DNA from: an uncultured Brevinema sp.
GTDB lineage: Bacteria > Spirochaetota > Brevinematia > Brevinematales > Brevinemataceae
Length of the DNA: 5,126 nt
NCBI GenBank assembly: GCA_947036575.1
Contig: CAMQSH010000141.1
Location: forward strand, 1 to 5,126
Direction of reading: 5' to 3'
Below, piece after piece: positions 1 to 5,071 of this stretch. The stretch's first letter is position 1; each line of letters opens with the position of its first letter. The position numbers and the translations under genes are program-made. The notes beneath the pieces are model-generated. The model worked only from the letters and a program-made list of their open reading frames with translations, was not told the origin of the DNA and searched no databases.

Positions 1-93
1 AATAATATTAGGATTACTTATTATATTTTTTAAAAAGAGCATTTCTTTGTATTTTAGTTGAAAATAAATTTCGTCTTTATCTGGATAGTTCAT
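1..93 (-). CDS. 5' end of an unrecognised gene leaving the window
   Basis: An ATG at 91-93 opens a frame of 31 codons without a stop down to base 1, so only the N-terminus is visible. It starts MNYPDKDEIYFQLKYKEMLF and is charged, with no signal peptide or membrane segment in the visible part. The start is chosen because AGGAG lies at 99-103 on the minus strand, five bases before the ATG. The gene sits about 70 bases downstream of the degenerate regulator tail at 165-252, the same relative position that the membrane-protein gene holds behind the intact regulator. I do not recognise the protein, and the visible part is too short to assign a family. No convincing -10 box was found between 94 and 164. 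Confidence 0.5.
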   Translation of the reverse strand, partial: MNYPDKDEIYFQLKYKEMLFLKNIISNPNII

Positions 94-164
94 AAAAACT
101 CCTAATTTTAAAATATTTGAGATAGCTTTGATTGATATCTTAGAACTGATAAATACTATGATAA

Positions 165-252
165 TGTCAATGAGAGCGATCACCCCCAATAGAGAGGTAG
201 TGCGATGATTGTTGTTTTTCATCCGTAAATTTCCATTTTGTGTCTTTAGGTA
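165..252 (-). pseudogene. Degenerate second copy of the regulator 3' end, terminator and -35 box
   Basis: Read on the minus strand, this block repeats the end of the GAF/Fis regulator gene at 833-923. Over 181-245 I count 58 of 65 matching bases with one 2-base gap. It encodes RHKMEIYG, identical to the last helix of the intact regulator, then TGA. The similarity continues through the terminator hairpin (its arms mutated, its T tract lost) to a TTGACA at 165-170 matching the -35 of the downstream promoter. No matching -10 remains. A codon aligned with the regulator's Leu (CTT) has become TAA at 246-248. This is the remnant of a duplicated or paralogous regulator gene whose body has been lost. 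It cannot encode a working protein. Confidence 0.8.
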
Positions 253-459
253 CTTTTGGATATTCGTTTATTATACTGAAAATAAACTAATACGATAACA
301 TAATATACCATGAGACTTGGTACCAGTACAGATAAGCTTTCTAATTCCAATAACACGGTGATATTAGTATAATCTACTGCTAAGAAAAAACTTGTTAAAT
401 AAGTGAATATAACCATAAATATTCATTCTATCCAATTCCATTTATTTTTTATAGAATCT
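246..459 (-). pseudogene. Displaced C-terminal half of the broken membrane-protein gene
   Basis: If one T is removed from the run of eight at 499-506, the frame beginning at 792 continues as a typical membrane protein. It passes a single in-frame TGA at 423-425 and runs to a TAA at 246-248. The restored part reads LMLIPLPLISGIFKDSIKNK at first. After the TGA it contains two further hydrophobic stretches, around IFMVIFTYLTSFFLAV and SVLVPSLMVYYVIVLVYF. The restored whole would be about 181 residues. Its last codons run, in the same frame, into the degenerate regulator tail, so the original C-terminus was probably lost at a recombination junction near 250-270. There is no ribosome binding site or start to allow this part to be made alone. 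Confidence 0.7.
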
Positions 460-792
460 TTAAATATTCCTGATATTAGTGGTAGGGGTATTAACATTAA
501 AAAAAACTAATACAATCTTATCACTTACAAATATACTTAGAGGGAATAATAAAGCTGTAACTATATTTATCCATTCTATCCACTTTGGTACTTGGAATTC
601 TTTTTTACTCAAATAAAACTTACTACAATAATAGATAACAAAATAAATAAATCCTATTAGTAATGCCCAAAATACTTCAAAAAACCCTTTATCAATGGCT
701 CTCCTAGATAAGTAACTTCCGTATCCTGTTAATAACCCCATTTGATAAATATAGGAATAATGAGGACTATTCTGCCTCTCTAAATCTTCCAT
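460..792 (-). CDS. N-terminal fragment of a multi-pass membrane protein, frameshifted
   Basis: This is a 110-residue frame of unknown family. The first 36 residues are polar. Hydrophobic segments follow at about 37-57 (FFEVFWALLIGFIYFVIYY) and 73-98 (INIVTALLFPLSIFVSDKIV), so it is an inner-membrane protein. The last dozen residues (NVNTPTTNIRNI) are an out-of-frame tail produced at the eight-T run at 499-506. The true C-terminal half is in the neighbouring frame down to 246. AGGAGAG at 797-803 and a consensus promoter at 811-838 still serve the start. Expression is therefore likely, but the product is probably a non-functional stub. Slippage at the T run could restore the frame only as far as the TGA at 423-425. 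It follows the regulator gene but has its own promoter behind that gene's terminator. Confidence 0.6.
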   Translation of the reverse strand: MEDLERQNSPHYSYIYQMGLLTGYGSYLSRRAIDKGFFEVFWALLIGFIYFVIYYCSKFYLSKKEFQVPKWIEWINIVTALLFPLSIFVSDKIVLVFFNVNTPTTNIRNI

Positions 793-796
793 AATA

Positions 797-803
797 CTCT
801 CCT
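797..803 (-). promoter_or_regulatory. Ribosome binding site of the membrane-protein gene
   Basis: AGGAGAG on the minus strand. The AGGAG core at 799-803 ends six bases before the ATG at 790-792, and this fixes the start. Confidence 0.75.
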
Positions 804-810
804 AATATTT

Positions 811-838
811 ATTATACTATAGTGCTATATTTTGTCAA
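811..838 (-). promoter_or_regulatory. Consensus sigma70-type promoter for the membrane-protein gene
   Basis: On the minus strand a perfect TTGACA (833-838) and a perfect TATAAT (811-816) are separated by 16 bases. Transcription would start near 804, almost on the ribosome binding site, giving a very short leader. The -35 begins two bases past the T tract of the regulator's terminator, so the gene is insulated from regulator transcription. A matching TTGACA, without its -10, survives in the degenerate copy at 165-170. Confidence 0.8.
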
Positions 839-840
839 TC

Positions 841-872
841 AAAAAACACCACCCCCGATAAAGAAGTGGTGT
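841..872 (-). terminator. Intrinsic terminator of the GAF/Fis regulator gene
   Basis: On the minus strand, ACACCAC (866-872) pairs with GTGGTGT (846-852) across a 13-base loop and is followed by a run of six T (841-846, the first shared with the stem). It begins nine bases after the regulator's stop codon. A decayed copy lies at about 175-203. Confidence 0.8.
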
Positions 873-880
873 GATGATTG

Positions 881-2005
881 TTATTTTTCTAATCCGTAAA
901 TTTCCATTTTATGTCTAAGGGTATTACGATTAATCCCTAAAAATAATGCTGTTTTTAGTCTATTATCTTTGTTCTTTTTAAGAGCAGCAGCAATGATTTC
1001 TTTTTCTACGCTGGAGATCGCTAATTCATAAACTTCTCCAAGAGGGGCTGACATTCGACGTTCAGCCCATTGAGAGAGAGTTTCATCTTGGTGAAAGATA
1101 GCATTTTTAGCTACAGAAAATTCTAAAATTTTGTCGGCAAAATCAATATCTGTTTGGGCATTTTCTGCAAAATAATAAATTTTATCTGCAATAAATGTTA
1201 GATTGTTTTGTGTATTAGGAATAATTATTCTTGTGTAAGGGATTTTTTGATCATTTTCAGTTTTTAGGATCTGGATTTGTACGTCTGTGAATAGAGTTGG
1301 ATTGATTTGGATCTCTTCTATCATTTGCCCTTCTTGAAAGAAAACTTCGCCCTCCATATTGATAATACAGGCACTATGAGCATTTAGTTCTTTGGTTAGA
1401 ATTCTAAAAATATCTTCTGCTGAAGTAATAGCAGTAGAATTAATCATATTTTCTAAAAGGCGACTATTTTTTTCTGCTAGTAAGGTTTCTATATAGTGGG
1501 AAATAATAAACCCAGTATGACTACAGATCATTTGTATTAATTCTAAATGCTTTTCTGTAAAGGCATTAGTATCAGTGTGATCTAAAATTATAACACCAAG
1601 AACATTACCTCTTACAGTAATAGGAACTCCCATTTCAGAATGGACTTTGGAATTAATAGAAATATACTTAGGGTCTAACATAATGTCATTAATAATTTTA
1701 GGCACTCCCTCTTCTATTACTGTTCCAGCAATTCCATCACCAATATGGATCCTAGTAGAATCAATAATTGCTTGATCAATACCTTGTTCTGCATAAAAAA
1801 ACAAACGGTCGGATTGTAGATGTTTGAACATGATAGAACCACTAGTTGCGTTAGTGATTGTAATACATTCTTTTAATACAGTATTTAAAATAGGTTTAAG
1901 ATCAATAGACCTATGCATAACTGATTTTTGTATAGAAGAAGTTAAATAAAAAACTTGTTTTAGTTCTTTAATATAAGTTTCTAAATAATTAGGAGGGGTT
2001 GACAT
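881..2005 (-). CDS. GAF-domain transcriptional regulator with C-terminal Fis-type helix-turn-helix
   Basis: A 374-residue cytoplasmic regulator. Residues about 36-172 form a GAF sensor domain: GDGIAGTVIEEG at 89-100, SEMGVPI at 123-129 and VLGVIILDH at 135-143 match the usual GAF core. Residues about 180-310 look like a second, poorly conserved sensor-like domain. Residues 331-374 form a Fis-type helix-turn-helix, with LGINRNTLRHKM at 356-367 as the recognition part. The AAA+ sigma54-activating domain usually found between sensor and Fis domain in NtrC-like proteins is absent, so it probably binds DNA without driving sigma54 polymerase. The ATG at 2003-2005 is preceded by a GGAAGT site (2011-2016). 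It is divergent from the adenylate cyclase, suggesting control of itself and that operon. The GAF ligand cannot be told from sequence; a cyclic nucleotide is possible but not shown. Confidence 0.88.
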   Translation of the reverse strand: MSTPPNYLETYIKELKQVFYLTSSIQKSVMHRSIDLKPILNTVLKECITITNATSGSIMFKHLQSDRLFFYAEQGIDQAIIDSTRIHIGDGIAGTVIEEGVPKIINDIMLDPKYISINSKVHSEMGVPITVRGNVLGVIILDHTDTNAFTEKHLELIQMICSHTGFIISHYIETLLAEKNSRLLENMINSTAITSAEDIFRILTKELNAHSACIINMEGEVFFQEGQMIEEIQINPTLFTDVQIQILKTENDQKIPYTRIIIPNTQNNLTFIADKIYYFAENAQTDIDFADKILEFSVAKNAIFHQDETLSQWAERRMSAPLGEVYELAISSVEKEIIAAALKKNKDNRLKTALFLGINRNTLRHKMEIYGLEK

Positions 2006-2020
2006 AAATAACTTCCATAA

Positions 2021-2059
2021 AGTATTGTTTTAGAGTATTGTTTTTTAGATAAAAACAAT
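2021..2059. repeat. Direct and inverted repeats in the regulator leader
   Basis: AGTATTGTTTT occurs twice in tandem (2021-2031 and 2034-2044) with a 13-base period. The second copy overlaps a perfect 9-bp inverted repeat, ATTGTTTTT (2037-2045) with AAAAACAAT (2051-2059), five bases apart. The whole cluster lies between the regulator's predicted -10 and its ribosome binding site. It could therefore be an autoregulatory operator or a leader hairpin. Confidence 0.55.
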
Positions 2060-2067
2060 CATAAGCT

Positions 2068-2096
2068 ATTATACAATATATTATTATAAAACACAA
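2068..2096 (-). promoter_or_regulatory. Predicted promoter of the GAF/Fis regulator
   Basis: On the minus strand TTGTGT (2091-2096) and TATAAT (2068-2073) are 17 bases apart. The -10 is perfect, the -35 weak. The start would fall near 2061, giving a leader of about 55 bases that carries the repeats at 2021-2059. Confidence 0.6.
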
Positions 2097-2099
2097 AAT

Positions 2100-2146
2100 T
2101 TTTATTTGAAAATTTTATATTAAAATATTTGATTTTTCAAATAAAA
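2100..2146. promoter_or_regulatory. 13-bp inverted repeat between the divergent promoters, candidate operator
   Basis: TTTTATTTGAAAA (2100-2112) and TTTTCAAATAAAA (2134-2146) are perfect reverse complements 21 bases apart. The left arm ends next to the -35 of the regulator promoter. The right arm overlaps the -35/spacer of the cyclase promoter. Arm centres are 34 bases apart, about three helical turns, so a dimeric regulator could contact both. Fis-type domains bind as dimers to A+T-rich dyads (family knowledge); that this regulator binds here is inference. Confidence 0.6.
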
Positions 2147-2157
2147 CATTATATAAT
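2129..2157 (+). promoter_or_regulatory. Predicted promoter of the adenylate cyclase operon
   Basis: TTGATT (2129-2134) and a perfect TATAAT (2152-2157) are separated by 17 bases. The start would fall near 2164, about 33 bases before the GTG start codon. The right arm of the inverted repeat lies within this promoter, consistent with repression or tight control. Confidence 0.65.
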
Positions 2158-2196
2158 AAGCCTTATTATGTAATATTCAGTAGGTATTAAAATCCA

Positions 2197-3960
2197 GTGA
2201 TTAAAAAAAACTCGCTTCCTTCTATTAAAGAGCAGAATCCCAATGAGCAGATTTATATAAAAAAAAGTCTTAAATATAAAATATTATTTGTAGTTGTTCC
2301 TTTATTTTTAATTGCTTTTACTTTTTTTGGTGTTACAGCTTATTTTACAGCGAATAAAAGTATTACTAATATTACTAAAGAGTTTATTGGATATAAATTA
2401 AAAGAGATAGTTCAGTTTTCACAAGAACAAGGGTTTATTTTTGAATCAGATAATTGGATACGACAGATCAGGAATAATACTTCTATCCTAAATTATACTC
2501 AAAAATTTACTGATGAAGTATTTATTATTATTCCATATAACTACAAAGAAATTACAAATGAAAATTATCAATTTACTTATAATAAAAATATTACACGAGA
2601 GCAACTTGATCAGTATTATGATCTTATAAAAGAACAAGAAGATAAAATAGAAGATGATATAGAATCCTATAATAGTTGGTTAGAAGTCGTCTCAGGAGAT
2701 GAAGAAAATTTTGTAGGTTTATTTATTCCTTATACAGAATTACAAAGTTGGTTTTTACTACTTGTTGATGAAAAGATGTTTTATAGTCCTGTAGATGAAT
2801 TGATGCTATATCTTTTTTTTATTATAGTTATTAGCTTAATTATTTTAATTATCTTTGTATTGTTTTTTGTAAATTTTATTACTCGGCCATTAACATACTG
2901 TGTAGAGACAATACAATCTATAACCTATAACATGGATTTTAGTAAAAGAGTCAGGATTTTGTATCCTGATGAAATAGGGGTTCTTGGTCAATATTTTAAT
3001 AATATGATACAAGAATTAGAAAAATCTTATAATCAAATAAAAAACTATGCTTATCAAACAGTATTAGCAAAACAAAAAGAAGAAAAAATTCGTTTTATTT
3101 TCCAAAAATATGTACCTAGTGATGTTATTGATCATGTTCTTAATAGATCTTCTGATAATATGCTCATAGGTGTAAAACAAAATGTAACTGTTTTATTTTC
3201 TGATATTAGAGATTTTACAACGATTTCCGAGCAACTAGATCCAGAAGAATTAGTATTATCGCTAAATGTATATTTTACAGATATGGTATCTCAAATCATG
3301 GAAAATAAAGGTATCATTGATAAATTTATTGGGGATGCTATTATGGCTCTGTTTGGAGCTCCTGCAGTCTCAGAATACTCAGCAGATAATGCTTTGAATT
3401 CTGCTATACAAATGGTACAAGCTTTGGAACTCTTTAATAAAAGACAAACAAAAATTGGTAAGATTAACTTTCATGTAGGTATAGGGATAAATACAGGGGA
3501 AGCTATTGTTGGTAATATTGGGTCTGAACAAAAATTAGAATATACAGTTATTGGTGATACTGTAAACTTAGGGGCAAGACTTGAAGGTTTAACAAAATCT
3601 TACCAAGTGCCGATTTTAGTGAGCGAGTTTACAAAAGAAGCTGTTGTTCAACAAGATGAATATTTATTTATTAATGTAGATACTGTGAGAGTAAAAGGTA
3701 AAGATCTCCCTGTTTCTATTTATACACCAAAGCTTAAAAGTACTCTAACTAAAAAAGAAGAAAAATTTTACAAGCAATATCATACAGCACAATTACTTTA
3801 TTATAAAGGTGATTTTGCCAAGGCTCATGAAAGTTTTCTATATTTAAAGGATAAAGATTATAGCTCTTATTTGATAACTTTATATATAGAAAGATGTGAA
3901 AATTTAATAAAAAATCCTCCTGATAATTGGGATGGTGTAGAAACTTGGAAAACTAAATAA
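2197..3960 (+). CDS. Membrane-bound class III (IIIb-type) adenylate cyclase with HAMP domain
   Basis: This 587-residue enzyme is predicted to make cAMP from ATP. Layout: cytoplasmic N-terminus, membrane segment at about 29-50, an extracytoplasmic sensor of about 150 residues (perhaps Cache-like), second membrane segment at about 203-226, HAMP linker at about 227-280, and the cyclase domain at about 328-510. Metal-binding aspartates are D336 (FSDIRDFT) and D380 (FIGDAIMA). K376 is the adenine-selecting lysine. T450 occupies the position that is Asp in class IIIa enzymes. N457 and R461 (GDTVNLGARLE) are the transition-state residues. All catalytic positions are filled, so it should be active. 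A helical tail at about 520-570 resembles a TPR-like unit. The start is GTG at 2197: a TAA lies in frame at 2188-2190 and the next in-frame ATG is far inside. No strong ribosome binding site precedes it, suggesting low translation. Confidence 0.92.
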   Translation: MIKKNSLPSIKEQNPNEQIYIKKSLKYKILFVVVPLFLIAFTFFGVTAYFTANKSITNITKEFIGYKLKEIVQFSQEQGFIFESDNWIRQIRNNTSILNYTQKFTDEVFIIIPYNYKEITNENYQFTYNKNITREQLDQYYDLIKEQEDKIEDDIESYNSWLEVVSGDEENFVGLFIPYTELQSWFLLLVDEKMFYSPVDELMLYLFFIIVISLIILIIFVLFFVNFITRPLTYCVETIQSITYNMDFSKRVRILYPDEIGVLGQYFNNMIQELEKSYNQIKNYAYQTVLAKQKEEKIRFIFQKYVPSDVIDHVLNRSSDNMLIGVKQNVTVLFSDIRDFTTISEQLDPEELVLSLNVYFTDMVSQIMENKGIIDKFIGDAIMALFGAPAVSEYSADNALNSAIQMVQALELFNKRQTKIGKINFHVGIGINTGEAIVGNIGSEQKLEYTVIGDTVNLGARLEGLTKSYQVPILVSEFTKEAVVQQDEYLFINVDTVRVKGKDLPVSIYTPKLKSTLTKKEEKFYKQYHTAQLLYYKGDFAKAHESFLYLKDKDYSSYLITLYIERCENLIKNPPDNWDGVETWKTK

Positions 3961-3985
3961 TAAAACAATTATAAAGAGACTTATA

Positions 3986-4513
3986 ATGAAGAAAAATAAA
4001 GATAGAATTATTTGGACTGCAGAATTGTTAGATGAGTATGATATATTTACTGATGGAAATGACTTATATAAATGGGCTCAAACAAATATAGATTCTAATA
4101 TGGAACAATTTTTGTCAGTTGATATTCCCTATCCTTTATTAAAAACTTTAGGTGGAGTTTCTATAGAAATAGGTGAAGTTAACCTATTTCAAATAAACCT
4201 AGATGAAATTATTGAATTATTAAATAATTTTGTTGAAATATCTAAAAATAAAACAAAAACCTATGATATTATTCAAAATATAGAATTTTTACAAATTTGG
4301 TTGGAAAGACGAGGTATGAAAATTCCTCAAGTAGATTTTTGTGAGGGTTATATCTTCAATAACGAATTAGTAAATTTTTATAAAGATGAGTTAGGAGTAA
4401 AAACACTTCAATTCAAATATAAAGATGGTATAGGAAGTACATTTATACTCTATCAATTAGCTTTTTTTAAGACGGCTAGTGAGTACTTTATGTTTCAAAT
4501 TCAATTTTACTAA
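3986..4513 (+). CDS. Unrecognised 175-residue protein encoded behind the adenylate cyclase
   Basis: I do not recognise a family. The protein looks soluble and fairly acidic in its first two thirds, with a likely helical stretch at about 71-109 (NLDEIIELLNNFVEI onwards to LERRG) and a single Cys at 119. The C-terminal 25 residues are rich in Phe and Tyr and moderately hydrophobic. There is no signal peptide or clear membrane segment. It starts 25 bases after the cyclase stop, with no promoter visible in the gap, so it is probably co-transcribed with the cyclase. The ribosome binding site is weak (AAGAGA at about 3974-3979 before the ATG at 3986). A hairpin at 4516-4549 closes the unit. A role in cyclase signalling is guilt by association only. 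Confidence 0.75.
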   Translation: MKKNKDRIIWTAELLDEYDIFTDGNDLYKWAQTNIDSNMEQFLSVDIPYPLLKTLGGVSIEIGEVNLFQINLDEIIELLNNFVEISKNKTKTYDIIQNIEFLQIWLERRGMKIPQVDFCEGYIFNNELVNFYKDELGVKTLQFKYKDGIGSTFILYQLAFFKTASEYFMFQIQFY

Positions 4514-4515
4514 AT

Positions 4516-4549
4516 TTTATAAGAAAAAAAATGTTTTTTTTCTTATAAA
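4516..4549 (+). terminator. Long A/T hairpin ending the cyclase operon
   Basis: A perfect 16-bp inverted repeat with a two-base centre (TG) begins three bases after the stop codon. The arms include eight A and eight T, and contain a single G-C pair. The descending arm supplies a U run, so it can act as an intrinsic terminator of the A-tract/U-tract kind, in principle in both directions. It lacks the GC-rich stem of the terminators at 841-872 and 4912-4945, so termination may be incomplete. Confidence 0.55.
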
Positions 4550-4552
4550 TGC

Positions 4553-4588
4553 TTGAAATTTTTTAAGAAGTAAGTTAATATATATAAT
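4553..4588 (+). promoter_or_regulatory. Probable promoter region of the HU-family gene
   Basis: TTGAAA (4553-4558) with TAATAT (4576-4581) at 17-base spacing is one reading. A perfect TATAAT at 4583-4588, with only a weak -35 (TTTTAA, 4560-4565), is the other. The gene follows a terminator-like hairpin and needs its own promoter, but the exact boxes are uncertain. Confidence 0.45.
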
Positions 4589-4608
4589 AAAATAAGATAC
4601 CAAAATAT

Positions 4609-4613
4609 GGAGG
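4609..4613 (+). promoter_or_regulatory. Strong ribosome binding site of the HU-family gene
   Basis: GGAGG, six bases before the ATG at 4620. It is the best Shine-Dalgarno site in the window and fits an abundant nucleoid protein. Confidence 0.8.
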
Positions 4614-4619
4614 AATTAA

Positions 4620-4904
4620 ATGAGTACAACAAAAGTAACATATGTTGCAATAGGGGAAGCAGTAGCTGCTAAATTAGGTTTACCTAAAAGCAAAGGTGCT
4701 GAATTAGGACGCGTCTTCGTTTCAGAAGTTGTGGCTTCTTTACAAACAGGAACAACTGTTGAGTTAACAGGACTAGCTACATTATCTGTAGAAATGTCTA
4801 AAGCTCGTACAGGACACAATCCTAAAACAAGAGAACCAATCCAAATTCCTGCAAAAAAACGTGTTAAAGCGTCTATTTCTGGAAAACTTAAAAAAAGTTT
4901 GTAA
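4620..4904 (+). CDS. HU/IHF-family DNA-binding nucleoid protein
   Basis: A 94-residue basic protein of normal HU length, expected to bind and bend DNA as a dimer. The N-terminal half (about 7-42) is the two-helix dimer region. GLATLSVEM at 51-59 is the first strand, where HU normally has GFGTF. ARTGHNPKTREPIQIPAKKR at 62-81 is the DNA-binding beta arm, with the intercalating proline at P68 in the H-N-P context. The tail (82-94) is Lys-rich. Ala replaces the usual second Gly of GFGTF, and Arg replaces Gly in the usual KTGE. Gene-specific features are the strong ribosome binding site and a dedicated terminator, making it a single-gene unit. It could be an HU or IHF-like paralog; sequence alone does not tell which. 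Confidence 0.9.
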   Translation: MSTTKVTYVAIGEAVAAKLGLPKSKGAELGRVFVSEVVASLQTGTTVELTGLATLSVEMSKARTGHNPKTREPIQIPAKKRVKASISGKLKKSL

Positions 4905-4911
4905 ATTCTCT

Positions 4912-4945
4912 AAAAGCCCTCTTATTTAAGAGGGCTTTTTTTTTT
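4912..4945 (+). terminator. Intrinsic terminator after the HU-family gene
   Basis: GCCCTCTT (4916-4923) pairs with AAGAGGGC (4928-4935) over a four-base loop, extended by AAAA/TTTT pairs, followed by ten T (4936-4945). It starts seven bases after the stop. The A run on the other side could let it work in both directions. Confidence 0.93.
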
Positions 4946-4999
4946 ATGGTTGCTTTATAGTTATAAGAGATAAGTAGTATTTGACTAATAAAATATCTA

Positions 5000-5028
5000 T
5001 TGACAATATTTTTAATATATGTTATAAT
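5000..5028 (+). promoter_or_regulatory. Near-perfect extended -10 promoter reading out of the window
   Basis: TTGACA (5000-5005), exactly 17 bases, then TATAAT (5023-5028), with TG at 5020-5021 making an extended -10. The start would be near 5035, inside a 12-bp palindrome AATAAATTTATT (5038-5049) or just before it, which could be an operator. No ATG occurs on the plus strand from here to the end of the window, so the transcript has a leader of at least 90 bases or is non-coding. Confidence 0.8.
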
Positions 5029-5071
5029 ATCATTCATAATAAATTTATTTTATAAAATTATAGTCTTTCAG

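Noticed and set aside
94..180. A functional promoter behind the degenerate tail, using TTGACA at 165-170
   Set aside because: No TATAAT-like hexamer lies 15-19 bases downstream on the minus strand, so this -35 appears to be a relic.
423..425. TGA in the membrane gene read as Trp under an alternative code
   Set aside because: All Trp codons in the intact cyclase, regulator and 175-residue protein are TGG. An A+T-rich organism that reads TGA as Trp would use TGA often inside genes.
499..506. Programmed frameshift at the T run producing a full membrane protein
   Set aside because: The required frame meets TGA at 423-425 and ends in a foreign regulator tail, so frameshifting would not give a complete protein.
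1991..2004. AGGAGGGG and TTGACA on the plus strand inside the regulator's 5' end
   Set aside because: No plus-strand start codon follows the Shine-Dalgarno-like sequence, and no -10 box stands at the right distance. It is explained by the codons for the regulator's N-terminus on the other strand.
4616..4819. 67-residue minus-strand frame opposite the HU gene
   Set aside because: It is the antisense shadow of a clear HU-family gene, and its protein resembles no sensible product.
4981..5009. An additional promoter using TTGACT at 4981
   Set aside because: The -10 at the right spacing (CAATAT) is poor, and the consensus promoter at 5000-5028 overlaps it.
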